A stretch of DNA of 64,000 bases. Source: Allorhizobium pseudoryzae (GTDB lineage: Bacteria > Pseudomonadota > Alphaproteobacteria > Rhizobiales > Rhizobiaceae). The notes under the pieces are model-generated. The model was given only the letters and a program-made list of their open reading frames with translations. It was not told the DNA's origin and ran no database searches. Below are positions 18,182-26,832 of this stretch, piece after piece. A program made the translations under genes and the position numbers. The stretch spans positions 1,116,001-1,180,000 of the forward strand of contig NZ_CP049241.1 of the NCBI RefSeq assembly GCF_011046245.1, read 5' to 3'. Numbering within the stretch: the stretch's first letter is position 1; every line of letters begins with the position of its first letter.

Positions 18182-20890
18182 ATGGTCAGCCTTGGTGGGA
18201 TTGCCCGCAAGTTCTTCGGTTCAGCCAATGACCGCCGTGTACGCTCCTATCGTTCCCGCATCAGTGCCATTGCCGCGCTTGAGGAGAACATCAAGTCGCT
18301 GAGCGACGCGCAACTGGCAGCCAAGACCCAGGAATTCAAGCAGCAGCTTGCCGACGGCAAGTCGCTCGACGACATCCTTGCTCCCGCCTTTGCCGTGGTG
18401 CGCGAGGCCTCGCGCCGCGTTCTCGGCATGCGCCCCTTCGACGTGCAGTTGACCGGCGGCATGATCCTGCATGAAGGCGCAATCGCCGAAATGAAGACCG
18501 GCGAAGGCAAGACGCTGGTGGCAACGCTTCCGGTCTACCTGAACGCGCTGTCCGGCAAGGGCGTGCATGTCGTGACCGTCAACGACTATCTCGCCAGCCG
18601 CGACGCCGCCATCATGGGCAGGCTCTACGGCTTCCTCGGGCTCACGACCGGCGTCATCGTCCACGGCCTCGACGATGAGCAGCGCCGCGACGCCTATGCC
18701 TGCGACATCACCTACGCGACGAACAACGAACTCGGCTTCGATTACCTGCGCGACAACATGAAGTACGACCGCGGCCAGATGGTGCAGCGCGGCCACAATT
18801 TCGCGATCGTCGACGAAGTGGACTCGATCCTGGTCGATGAGGCGCGCACGCCGCTGATCATTTCCGGCCCGCTGGACGACCGCTCTGACCTCTACAACAC
18901 GATCGACACCTTCATTCCGCTGCTCTCGCCGGAAGACTACGAAATCGACGAGAAGCAGCGCTCGGCCAACTTCTCCGAAGCCGGCACCGAGAAGCTCGAA
19001 AACCTCCTCCGCCAGGCGGGCCTGCTGAAGGGTGAGTCGCTTTATGACGTGGAGAACGTCGCGATCGTCCACCACATCAACAACGCGCTGAAGGCTCACA
19101 AGCTGTTCCAGCGCGACAAGGACTACATCGTCCGCAACAACGAGATCGTCATCATCGACGAGTTCACCGGCCGCATGATGCCGGGCCGCCGCTATTCGGA
19201 AGGCCAGCACCAGGCGCTGGAAGCCAAGGAAAAGGTGCAGATCCAGCCGGAAAACCAGACGCTGGCTTCAATCACCTTCCAGAACTATTTCCGCATGTAC
19301 GAAAAGCTCGCCGGCATGACCGGTACGGCTTCGACGGAAGCGGAGGAATTCGCCAACATCTACAGGCTCGACGTGGTCGAAGTGCCGACCAACCTGCCGA
19401 TCCAGCGTATCGACGAGGACGACGAGGTCTACCGGACGAACGAGGAAAAGTTCAAGGCGATCATCGAAGAGATCAAGACCGCCCACGCGCGCAACCAGCC
19501 GGTTCTCGTCGGCACCACCTCGATCGAAAAATCAGAACTGCTGGCCGCCATGCTGAAGCAGGCGGGCTTCGACAAGTTCCACGTCCTGAACGCCCGTTAT
19601 CACGAGCAGGAAGCCTACATCGTCAGCCAGGCCGGCGTGCCGGGCGCCGTCACGATCGCGACGAACATGGCCGGCCGCGGCACGGACATCCAGCTCGGCG
19701 GCAATATCGACATGCGTCTTGAGCGCGAACTGGAAGGCATGGAGCCCGGTCCGGAGCGCGACGCCAAGGAAGCGGCCATCCGCGCCGAGGTCAAGCAGCT
19801 GAAGGAAAAGGCGCTCGCCGCCGGCGGTCTCTACGTGATTGCCACCGAACGCCACGAAAGCCGCCGCATCGATAACCAGCTGCGTGGCCGTTCCGGCCGC
19901 CAGGGCGACCCCGGCCGCTCCAAGTTCTACCTGTCGCTGCAGGACGACCTGATGCGCATCTTCGGCTCCGACCGTATGGACGGCATGCTGCAGAAGCTCG
20001 GCCTGAAGGAAGGCGAGGCGATCGTCCATCCCTGGATCAACAAGGCGCTGGAACGGGCCCAGAAGAAGGTCGAAGCCCGCAACTTCGACATCCGCAAGAA
20101 CCTGCTGAAATACGACGACGTCACCAACGACCAGCGCAAGGTGATCTTCGAACAGCGCATCGAGCTGATGGATGCGACGGATCTGACCGAGACCGTCACC
20201 GACATGCGCCATGAGGTCGTCGATATCCTCGTGACGAAGCACATCCCTGAGCGCGCCTACGCCGAACAGTGGGATGCCGCGGGCCTGAAGGAAGCCTCTC
20301 AGCGCCTGCTGAACCTCGATCTGCCGATCGAGGAATGGGTGCAGGAGGAAGGTATTGCGGAGGACGATATCCGCGAGCGCCTGATGCAGGCGGCCGATGC
20401 CGCCGCCCAGGACCGCGCGGAGCGTTTCGGTGCGGAAATCATGACCTATGTCGAGCGCTCCGTGCTCTTGCAGACGCTGGATCACCTCTGGCGCGAGCAC
20501 ATCGTCAACCTCGACCACCTGCGCTCCGTCGTCGGTTTCCGCGGTTACGCCCAGCGTGATCCGCTGCAGGAATACAAGGCGGAAGCCTTCGAACTCTTCC
20601 AGGCGCTTTTGGCGAACCTGCGCGAGGCGGTCACTGCCCAGCTGATGCGGGTGGAACTGGTCCGCGATCAGCCGGCCCCGGAACCGCCGCCGGTCATGCA
20701 GGCCCACCACATCGACGCGACGACCGGCCAGGATGAGTTCGCCCAGGCCGCGATCCTGCCGGCCGTTGCACCGGAAGATCGCGACCCCGTGGACCAGTCC
20801 ACCTGGGGCAAGGTCGGCCGCAACGAGCCCTGCCCCTGCGGGTCGGGCCGCAAATACAAGCATTGCCACGGCGCCTTCGAACAGGCCTGA
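18182..20890 (+). CDS. secA: Preprotein translocase ATPase SecA
   Basis: Motor that drives unfolded preproteins through SecYEG. The 902-residue length is typical. Nucleotide-binding domain 1 has Walker A MKTGEGKT near residue 105 and a [13 protein letters not shown] stretch. NBD2 has GTDIQLGGN and the [13 protein letters not shown] arginine-finger region near 565-580. The C-terminus ends in the zinc-binding SecB-interaction motif [17 protein letters not shown] 18182 follows AAAGGA. It is divergent from the parvulin gene and followed by a strong terminator, so it is likely monocistronic. Confidence 0.98.
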   Translation: MVSLGGIARKFFGSANDRRVRSYRSRISAIAALEENIKSLSDAQLAAKTQEFKQQLADGKSLDDILAPAFAVVREASRRVLGMRPFDVQLTGGMILHEGAIAEMKTGEGKTLVATLPVYLNALSGKGVHVVTVNDYLASRDAAIMGRLYGFLGLTTGVIVHGLDDEQRRDAYACDITYATNNELGFDYLRDNMKYDRGQMVQRGHNFAIVDEVDSILVDEARTPLIISGPLDDRSDLYNTIDTFIPLLSPEDYEIDEKQRSANFSEAGTEKLENLLRQAGLLKGESLYDVENVAIVHHINNALKAHKLFQRDKDYIVRNNEIVIIDEFTGRMMPGRRYSEGQHQALEAKEKVQIQPENQTLASITFQNYFRMYEKLAGMTGTASTEAEEFANIYRLDVVEVPTNLPIQRIDEDDEVYRTNEEKFKAIIEEIKTAHARNQPVLVGTTSIEKSELLAAMLKQAGFDKFHVLNARYHEQEAYIVSQAGVPGAVTIATNMAGRGTDIQLGGNIDMRLERELEGMEPGPERDAKEAAIRAEVKQLKEKALAAGGLYVIATERHESRRIDNQLRGRSGRQGDPGRSKFYLSLQDDLMRIFGSDRMDGMLQKLGLKEGEAIVHPWINKALERAQKKVEARNFDIRKNLLKYDDVTNDQRKVIFEQRIELMDATDLTETVTDMRHEVVDILVTKHIPERAYAEQWDAAGLKEASQRLLNLDLPIEEWVQEEGIAEDDIRERLMQAADAAAQDRAERFGAEIMTYVERSVLLQTLDHLWREHIVNLDHLRSVVGFRGYAQRDPLQEYKAEAFELFQALLANLREAVTAQLMRVELVRDQPAPEPPPVMQAHHIDATTGQDEFAQAAILPAVAPEDRDPVDQSTWGKVGRNEPCPCGSGRKYKHCHGAFEQA

Positions 20891-20916
20891 CGCGATTGCG
20901 AGAGATGCATGTTGAA

Positions 20917-20946
20917 GGGCTGCCCCTCGGGCGGCCCTTTTGCTTT
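20917..20946 (+). terminator. Rho-independent terminator after secA
   Basis: An 8-bp G-C-rich stem (20917-20924 with 20930-20937, one G-T pair) with a 5-base loop is followed by TTTTGCTTTT. It begins 26 bases after the secA stop. Confidence 0.88.
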
Positions 20947-21059
20947 TCGGCGAAGCGCGAGCGCATGCCAATGCAACCGCGGGCAATCGTTTCTTAACCC
21001 TGTCGGGCTCATAGTCGCCGGCGGAAAGTCCTGCGTCCCACGGGTAGTGCGTGCCTTAC

Positions 21060-22484
21060 ATGACAGTGATCGAAACAGCGGAGAAGCTCATCCCGCTCAG
21101 CCTCCGGACTCGGCTTCTGCCGATCGCCCGGAAGCTTGCCCCGATCCTGGCCGGCAGCGACGAAACCGCCCGTGCCCAGCGCATGGCGCTGATCGCCTTC
21201 GTCATCCGCGTCATCAGTGCCGCGATCGCCTTCGTCTCGCAGATCATCATGGCGCGCCTGATGGGCGAGTTCGAATACGGCATCTTCGCCTTTGTCTGGG
21301 TGCTGGTCGTCGTCTTCGGCAATCTCTCCTGCCTCGGTCTCCACACCGCCGTCATCCGGTTTCTGGCGCAGCATGCCACCCGCGGTGAAATCGAGCTGCT
21401 GCGCGGCTTGAACTGGACCGCGCGCGTGCTCGCCATGCTGGCCGCCACGGTGCTGGCCACGTCCGGTTTCGTCTTCCTGCAGGTCTTCGACCACATCATC
21501 CCGGACTACTGGATGATCCCGGTGATCCTTTCGCTGTTCACCCTGCCGATGATTGCGCTCGGCGACGTTCTGGACGGCACCGCGCGCGCCAATGGCTGGA
21601 CGGTAACGGCGCTCAGCCCCACCTACATCATCCGCCCGCTCCTCATTCTCGCCTTCATGCTGATCGCCGTCTGGCTCGGCCAGCCACGCGCCGCCCGCAC
21701 CGCCATGGAGGCAGCGCTTGCCGCAACCTATCTGACGACGATCTTCCAGTTCGTCCGCGTCACGATGCGGCTGAAGCGGCTGCACGGCCGGGGGAACCTC
21801 GCCTTCGATATCGGCCCGTGGATGCGCTTTGCCTTCCCGCTCTTCCTCGTCGATGGCATCGGTTTCCTGCTCACCAATTCGGATGTCGTGGTCGTCGGGC
21901 TTTATCTGCCGCCCGATCAGGTCGCGGTCTATTATGCGGCGGCAAAATCGATCGCGCTCGTCCAGTTCGTCTATTTTTCCGTCAAGGCCGCGGCAGCCCC
22001 CCGCTTCTCCGCCATCATGGCCGAGAACGACCAGACGGCACTCGCCGCCTTCGCCGTCCAGGCCGCCCGCTGGAGCTTCTGGCCGGCGCTCGCCGTTGGC
22101 CTTACGGTTCTTGCGCTTGGCGAATTCCTGCTTTCGCTCTTCGGACCGGCTTTCACGGAAGGCTATATCCTGATGGTCATCCTGTTTACGGGCATCCTGG
22201 CAAAATCCTCCGTCGGCCCCGGTGAAGTCCTCCTCAACATGGCCGGCCGGCAAACGCTGTGTGTCGCGCTCTACGCCTTCATCCTCGCCTGCAATATCGG
22301 CCTCAACATAACGCTCATTCCGCATTTCGGGTTGGCGGGTGCGGCATCCGCAACGGCGCTGGCCATGATCATCGAGGCGATCCTCCTCCACGTCACGGTG
22401 CGCCGCACGCTCGGCATCGTTCTCTTCGCCTTTGCCGGCAACCCCTCGACAGCTGGCGCAGAAAGGTCGGACCGGCATGGTTGA
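21060..22484 (+). CDS. Polysaccharide flippase (Wzx/MVF-type membrane protein)
   Basis: A 474-residue integral membrane protein with about 12-14 hydrophobic segments beginning near residue 45. It matches the polysaccharide-biosynthesis/MATE-like exporter fold: paired helices, an IMARLMGEFEYGIFAF segment after the first helix and a repeat around the middle. Such proteins flip lipid-linked sugars across the inner membrane. I start at ATG 21060 although no strong ribosome-binding site is visible. The next gene begins eight bases before its stop, implying a two-gene operon. No glycosyltransferase is nearby, so the substrate is unknown. Confidence 0.85.
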   Translation: MTVIETAEKLIPLSLRTRLLPIARKLAPILAGSDETARAQRMALIAFVIRVISAAIAFVSQIIMARLMGEFEYGIFAFVWVLVVVFGNLSCLGLHTAVIRFLAQHATRGEIELLRGLNWTARVLAMLAATVLATSGFVFLQVFDHIIPDYWMIPVILSLFTLPMIALGDVLDGTARANGWTVTALSPTYIIRPLLILAFMLIAVWLGQPRAARTAMEAALAATYLTTIFQFVRVTMRLKRLHGRGNLAFDIGPWMRFAFPLFLVDGIGFLLTNSDVVVVGLYLPPDQVAVYYAAAKSIALVQFVYFSVKAAAAPRFSAIMAENDQTALAAFAVQAARWSFWPALAVGLTVLALGEFLLSLFGPAFTEGYILMVILFTGILAKSSVGPGEVLLNMAGRQTLCVALYAFILACNIGLNITLIPHFGLAGAASATALAMIIEAILLHVTVRRTLGIVLFAFAGNPSTAGAERSDRHG

Positions 22485-23763
22485 GATCCCGCCCGTCGCC
22501 CGTCCGCTGACCGAAGCGGCCCCTTCCTTGCCGACGGGCAGCGGTTTCCAGCGCCCCACCGTCGAGATCCCCGACGCGCCGGTGAAAGTGCCGGTCGGCC
22601 GCCCGGGTCGCTCGCTCTCCATTTATCCCGCCACGATGGGCTATGACCTGCAGGAGGAACTCGACTTCCTCTCCAACCGCGTGATGGAGCCGAATGTCTT
22701 CTTCAGCGGCCGTATGCTGGCGCCGGCCATGCCCCGCGTCGAGGACCGTCAGGTGAGGCTCGCGCTCATCCGCGACCAGAGCGACCGCACCAGCCGCATG
22801 CGCCTGCTGATGCCATTTTCCGTGGAGAAGCCCGGTTTTGCCGTCGGCGCCTCCATCCTGCGTGTCTGGGCGAACCCCTTCGGTCCGCTCGGCACGCCGC
22901 TCGTCGATGCGGAGGATGCCGCCGAAACGCTGGACAATCTGCTGGAAGCGCTGACCGACAAGCAGGCGCGCCTGCCCAGGGTGCTTGTGATGCCGGACCT
23001 GCGGCTGAACGGCCGTCTCACGCAGCTGATGCGGGCCGTCGCCGTCGCCAGGAACCTGCCGCTCACGGTCACAAGCCCCTATCAGCGCCCCACGCTGGAA
23101 AGTGATCTCGACGGAGAATCTTATCTGCGCCAGGCCGTTTCAGCGCACCATCTGCGGGAAATGCGCCGCCTGTGGCGCAATATCGAAAAAACCGGCACCC
23201 TGACTTACGAGGTGGCCCGTCAACCGGATGATATCCGCCGGCGAACGGAAGAATTCCTGGCGCTGGAAGCCAGGGGCTGGAAGGGCCGTAAGCGGTCTGC
23301 CCTAATCAGCGACCGCTACCGCGCTGCCTTCGCCCGCGAAGCCATCGGTAACCTGGCGGAAGCAGACGGTGTGCGTATCCACACGCTCGACTGGAACGGC
23401 CGCGCCATCGCCTCGCTCATCGTCTTCCTCATGGCCGGCGAAGCCTATACTTGGAAGACCGCCTATGATGAGGAATTTTCCCGCTTCTCGCCGGGCAAGC
23501 TCCTGATGATGAAGGTCACCGACTGGCATCTCGAGGATGCCAACATCCTGCGGACCGACAGTTGCGCAGTGCCGGACCATCCGATCATGAGCAGGCTCTG
23601 GACGGAGCGCGAAGAGATGGGCACGCTGGTCATCGGCCTGCACGAATCCTCTGACCGCGACGTTCGGCAGGTGGCAGCGCAGCTGCATCTCTACCGCAAC
23701 ACCCGCAACATGGCGCGCATCCTGCGCGAGAAGATCATGGGGCTGGCCGGCCGCGACGGATGA
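22477..23763 (+). CDS. GNAT (BioF2-like) acetyltransferase coupled to the flippase
   Basis: This 428-residue cytosolic protein belongs to the acetyltransferase group related to FemAB/CelD. It has a disordered Pro-rich N-terminus (about 60 residues), then an N-terminal lobe, and a C-terminal GNAT lobe containing LRRLW-type helices, FLALEARGWKGRKRSAL and YDEEFSRFSPGKLLMM. CelD-type members are often found with polysaccharide genes. ATG 22477 (MVEIPPVARP) overlaps the flippase by eight bases. With its partner it could modify and export a cell-surface sugar; that is inference from the operon. Confidence 0.85.
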   Translation: MVEIPPVARPLTEAAPSLPTGSGFQRPTVEIPDAPVKVPVGRPGRSLSIYPATMGYDLQEELDFLSNRVMEPNVFFSGRMLAPAMPRVEDRQVRLALIRDQSDRTSRMRLLMPFSVEKPGFAVGASILRVWANPFGPLGTPLVDAEDAAETLDNLLEALTDKQARLPRVLVMPDLRLNGRLTQLMRAVAVARNLPLTVTSPYQRPTLESDLDGESYLRQAVSAHHLREMRRLWRNIEKTGTLTYEVARQPDDIRRRTEEFLALEARGWKGRKRSALISDRYRAAFAREAIGNLAEADGVRIHTLDWNGRAIASLIVFLMAGEAYTWKTAYDEEFSRFSPGKLLMMKVTDWHLEDANILRTDSCAVPDHPIMSRLWTEREEMGTLVIGLHESSDRDVRQVAAQLHLYRNTRNMARILREKIMGLAGRDG

Positions 23764-23795
23764 GGTCTGCGCCCGGCGTTTCTCTGAATTGCTAA

Positions 23796-23810
23796 CATTA
23801 ATACTTAATG
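23796..23810. repeat. AT-rich palindrome upstream of a small secreted protein gene
   Basis: CATTAA and TTAATG are separated by three bases, 72 bases before the next ATG. The AT-rich patch stands out from GC-rich surroundings and could be an operator or overlap a -10 region. Confidence 0.4.
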
Positions 23811-23881
23811 ATGCCCCCCGTTGAAGGCGCCGTTGGTTATGCTAGGAAATATCCGCCCGATTTTGGGTACGGGGATCCAAC

Positions 23882-24229
23882 ATGATCAGGACTGCATCCA
23901 TTGTTGCGGGGGCCTTGATGGCACTGGCAGCAACGATTTCGACGTCGAAAGCCGAAGATCTCGTCTTTACGTTGAAGAACAACACGAACGGAACAATAGA
24001 ACGTTTCTTCACCTCGCCGGTTGGGGTGAATAACTGGGAAGAAGACGTCTTCGGAGCCGACGTTATCGAGCCCGGCGAAAGCATGGAGATCACCATCGGC
24101 GATGGTCGATCCGTCTGCCAGTATGACATGCGCTTTGAGTTTACTGCGGATTCCAACATCGAAACGCTGGAAGATACGCAGGACCTGTGCGCCATGGGCT
24201 CCTACACCATCAGCCTGTCGAAGAACTGA
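23882..24229 (+). CDS. Small secreted protein of unknown function
   Basis: A 115-residue protein with a clear signal peptide (MIRTASIVAGALMALAATIS, probably cut after SKA). The mature part of about 91 residues begins EDLVFTLKNNTNG and is acidic, with two Cys (VCQYD and DLCAM) that could form one disulfide. The pattern of an N-terminal beta strand followed by EPGESMEITIGDG suggests a small beta-sandwich. Codon use looks less GC-rich than neighbouring genes. It is followed eight bases later by the DUF4189 gene, so the two are probably co-expressed. Confidence 0.82.
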   Translation: MIRTASIVAGALMALAATISTSKAEDLVFTLKNNTNGTIERFFTSPVGVNNWEEDVFGADVIEPGESMEITIGDGRSVCQYDMRFEFTADSNIETLEDTQDLCAMGSYTISLSKN

Positions 24230-24237
24230 GGCACGCC

Positions 24238-24606
24238 ATGACCGTATTTCGCACACACATCATCAAGGCCGCCCTTGTTGCCGGAGGCCTTTTCGCAACC
24301 TGCACCAGCGCACTGGCTTTCGGTGCGATTGCCGTCAACGATTCGCAGGGCACAGCCGCCCATGAAGCAGGTTACGGCGTCGGTTGGGGCAGCACCAGGA
24401 AGGAAGCAGAACGCAACGCCATGCGCGAATGCCTGTCCGCCGGCAATGACGAATGCGAAGTGGCCGTCTGGTTCGAGACCTGCGGCGCCTATGCCGGCGA
24501 CCGCGTAAAGTATGGCATCGGCTGGGGCGCCACCCTGCGCGAAGCCGAACGCAACGCGCTGGAAGATTGCCCGAACTGCAAGATCGTCGTCTCCGACTGC
24601 CAGTAA
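24238..24606 (+). CDS. Secreted DUF4189-type protein with internal repeat
   Basis: A 122-residue protein starting MTVFRTHIIKAALVAGG with a signal peptide that ends near ALAFG. The mature domain matches the DUF4189 pattern and contains two copies of a roughly 20-residue motif: YGVGWGSTRKEAERNAMREC and YGIGWGATLREAERNALEDC, with Cys at like positions. Function is unknown; such proteins are exported and probably disulfide-bonded (six Cys in the mature part). ATG 24238 is eight bases after the stop of the preceding secreted-protein gene. Confidence 0.88.
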   Translation: MTVFRTHIIKAALVAGGLFATCTSALAFGAIAVNDSQGTAAHEAGYGVGWGSTRKEAERNAMRECLSAGNDECEVAVWFETCGAYAGDRVKYGIGWGATLREAERNALEDCPNCKIVVSDCQ

Positions 24607-24685
24607 GGCACGCTTTTGCGCCCGCCGCTATCAACCCTGATGGCGGCGGAGATCTTCAGCGAGATATGTGTAAAATGAGAAATCG

Positions 24686-24770
24686 TGGTGCCCCGTGCCG
24701 GAATCGAACCAGCACTCCTCTCGGAACCTGATTTTGAGTCAGGCGCGTCTACCAATTCCGCCAACGGGGC
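24686..24770 (-). tRNA. tRNA-Leu (anticodon CAA), CCA end encoded
   Basis: On the minus strand an 85-base gene folds as a class II tRNA. The acceptor stem is GCCCCGT/ACGGGGC with discriminator A and an encoded CCA. The anticodon loop CTCAAAA gives CAA. There is a long variable arm and a T arm with TTCGATT. The D loop contains GGT. It reads UUG leucine codons. Confidence 0.97.
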
Positions 24771-24789
24771 ATCGAAAGTGGTGGTTGCC

Positions 24790-24818
24790 CTCTAGCACAG
24801 GAAATTCTATTCGCGCAA
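24790..24818 (-). promoter_or_regulatory. Probable promoter of tRNA-Leu
   Basis: On the minus strand TTGCGC (24813-24818) and CTAGAG (24790-24795) are separated by 17 bases. The -10 lies 19 bases before the mature tRNA 5' end, a suitable distance. Confidence 0.45.
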
Positions 24819-24963
24819 GCACACAGGCATCCCGTTGACAATCTTCTTGCATCTCACAAAGATTTGCCCGTGACAGAGTGATGCGCCGGGCCTGTTTCAC
24901 ATTTACAGGCCTGGACGCGGCGATTAGAGCAGGAGCCACGAAGTCAAGCGTCCGGAGATCACC

Positions 24964-25479
24964 ATGGCTGCCACAGACGAAACCCGCCGCACCTTGATGG
25001 CGCAGTCCGCCATTCTGGCGATCGGCATGGCGGCAACCGTCGGAACGGCGCTCGGTTTCCAGCATATCGGCGGTTATATCCCCTGCGCGCTCTGCCTTCT
25101 GCAGCGCGAGCCCTATTACTGGGGCATTCCAGTGGCGCTCGGCGCGCTGGCCACCGCGGCCTTCCGCCTGCCGCCCGCGGTCACCCGTGGCCTCATCGCT
25201 ATCGTCGGCATCATGATGATCATCGGCGCAGGCATGGGCGTCTACCATTCGGGCGTCGAGTGGGGTTTCTGGGAAGGTCCGGCTACCTGCTCCACGACGG
25301 CAAACGGCATGACGACCAGCGCCGCTAACCTGTTGAGCGACATCAACACCATCAAGGGGCCGTCCTGCACGGAAGCAGCGCTTCGGGTGCTCGGTCTTTC
25401 CTTTGCCGGCTGGAATGTCATCGCGAGCGTGGTTCTCGCAGGTTTTGCCTTCCGCTCCGCTCTGGCGCGGCGCGGCTGA
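24964..25479 (+). CDS. dsbB: Disulfide bond formation protein DsbB
   Basis: Inner-membrane quinone-dependent oxidase that reoxidises DsbA. The 171-residue protein has four membrane helices, the redox pair CALC at residues 41-44 in the first periplasmic loop and a second pair, Cys109 and Cys135, in the second loop. An Arg follows the CxxC helix (LLQREPYYW), near where quinone binds in the family. ATG 24964 has GGAG seven bases upstream. A TTGACA lies at 24835-24840 but its -10 partner is poor. No dsbA is in the window. Confidence 0.93.
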   Translation: MAATDETRRTLMAQSAILAIGMAATVGTALGFQHIGGYIPCALCLLQREPYYWGIPVALGALATAAFRLPPAVTRGLIAIVGIMMIIGAGMGVYHSGVEWGFWEGPATCSTTANGMTTSAANLLSDINTIKGPSCTEAALRVLGLSFAGWNVIASVVLAGFAFRSALARRG

Positions 25480-25500
25480 TCCGCCCCAGCGACGCCGGGT

Positions 25501-26058
25501 TTACGGCTGCAGCTCGGTATCCCAGTAGAGATAGTCCATCCAGCTTTCGTGCAGATAGTTCGGGGGAAAGAGCCGGCCATTGTTGTGCAGGTCCTGCACG
25601 GTCGGCTGGTAGGGCGCCTGGTGGGGGTGCATGCCCGCCTGCTTGGGAAGTTTGCTGCCTTTTTTGAGATTGCAGGGGGAGCAGGCCGCCACCACGTTTT
25701 CCCAGGTCGTTTCCCCGCCATGGGCCCGGGGTATCACGTGATCGAAGGTCAGATCCTCGCGGGAACCGCAATATTGGCACTCGAATTTGTCGCGGAGGAA
25801 AACGTTGAAGCGGGTGAAGGCGGGGTTTCGAGTGGGCTGAACGTAGGTCTTGAGACTGACGACACTCGGTAATCGCATCGAGAAGGTGGGAGAGGATACC
25901 GAGTGATCATACTCTGCGATGATATTCACACGGTCAAGAAAGACTGCCTTGATCGCGTCCTGCCAGGACCACAGCGACAAGGGGTAATAACTCAGCGGCC
26001 GGTAGTCAGCGTTCAAGACGAGCGCCGGCAGGGCCTGCGGGGAGACTGCAATCGTCAC
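25501..26058 (-). CDS. HNH endonuclease family protein
   Basis: A 185-residue protein with an HNH nuclease fold in its second half: two zinc-type pairs (CQYCG and CSPCN) flank the catalytic segment LTFDHVIPRAHGG (about residues 102-115). The N-terminal part (VLNADYRPLSYYPLSLW) is conserved in a stand-alone bacterial HNH family of unknown target, not in a homing endonuclease. GTG 26058 is preceded by GAGGAG at five bases. The upstream promoter region is flanked by a 9-bp inverted repeat. It is convergent with dsbB. Confidence 0.9.
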   Translation of the reverse strand: MTIAVSPQALPALVLNADYRPLSYYPLSLWSWQDAIKAVFLDRVNIIAEYDHSVSSPTFSMRLPSVVSLKTYVQPTRNPAFTRFNVFLRDKFECQYCGSREDLTFDHVIPRAHGGETTWENVVAACSPCNLKKGSKLPKQAGMHPHQAPYQPTVQDLHNNGRLFPPNYLHESWMDYLYWDTELQP

Positions 26059-26073
26059 GGACGCTCCTCACCG

Positions 26074-26130
26074 ATTCGGCTTATGTCCTTTCTATATTAG
26101 GTCTGTTGTTACAGGAATGTGAAGCCGAAT
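26074..26130 (-). promoter_or_regulatory. HNH gene promoter region bracketed by a 9-bp inverted repeat
   Basis: ATTCGGCTT (26074-26082) and AAGCCGAAT (26122-26130) are perfect inverted copies. Between and overlapping them on the minus strand lie a TTCACA-like -35, an 18-base spacer and a TAATAT -10. One arm overlaps the -35 region and the other lies in the leader just before the ribosome-binding site. Confidence 0.4.
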
Positions 26131-26157
26131 TTATGACGCAGCCGCTGTCGCAGGCGA

Positions 26158-26799
26158 TCACGTCACCGGGAGCGCGTCGCCCCGCATTTCCCGGGCATAA
26201 TAGGCCCAAAACAGACGCGCTGCGACCGAGCGCCACGGACGCCACAGGGCCGCCCGTTCCGCCGTAAGCGTCAGCGAAGGGCGCTCCTGCATGGCAAAGG
26301 CGTGGCCAAGGGCGGCCCTCAGCGCCACGTCACCCACCGGAAAGATGTCGCGCGCGCCAAGGCAGAACATCAGATAGACCTCCGCCGTCCAGGGACCGAC
26401 GCCCTTCAGCGCCACGAGCCGTGCCATCGCCTCGTCGGTCGATACCTTGCCCAGCAGCGCGAGGTCGAGCTCGCCATCGACGATCGCCTGCGCCACGCTT
26501 GAGATCGTGACTGTCTTCGCCCGCGACAGGCCGAACCCCGCCACCACTTCCGGCGCATGGGCCAGAAAGCGCTCCGGCGTCACGGGACCCTGCGCCAGCA
26601 TCCGCGACCAGATGGCATTCGCACTGGCTTTCGAGACCATCTGCGAGACGATGATATGCGCAAGCCCGGCAAATCCCGGTTCGGAAAGGCGCAGCGGCAC
26701 CGGACCTGCAGCCTCGATCACGGGTCGTAACGCCGGATCCAGATCGATCAGCGCCGCAAGCCCTTCCGCAATATCGCGCTCATCCCGTATCACGGCCAT
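26158..26799 (-). CDS. DNA-3-methyladenine glycosylase II (AlkA-type)
   Basis: Excises alkylated bases to start base excision repair. The 213-residue protein has the helix-hairpin-helix-GPD signature LVALKGVGPWTAEVYLMF near residues 125-142, followed by the catalytic Asp in FPVGDVAL. It lacks the extra N-terminal domain of E. coli AlkA, as in the shorter bacterial form. ATG 26799 has GGGAGG seven bases upstream; a longer open frame extends to 27678 but overlaps gluQ antisense and is not real. It is divergent from gluQ with 33 bases between start codons. Confidence 0.92.
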   Translation of the reverse strand: MAVIRDERDIAEGLAALIDLDPALRPVIEAAGPVPLRLSEPGFAGLAHIIVSQMVSKASANAIWSRMLAQGPVTPERFLAHAPEVVAGFGLSRAKTVTISSVAQAIVDGELDLALLGKVSTDEAMARLVALKGVGPWTAEVYLMFCLGARDIFPVGDVALRAALGHAFAMQERPSLTLTAERAALWRPWRSVAARLFWAYYAREMRGDALPVT

Positions 26800-26832
26800 C
26801 GAATTGCCTCCCGATTCGTGGCAGAAGAAATC

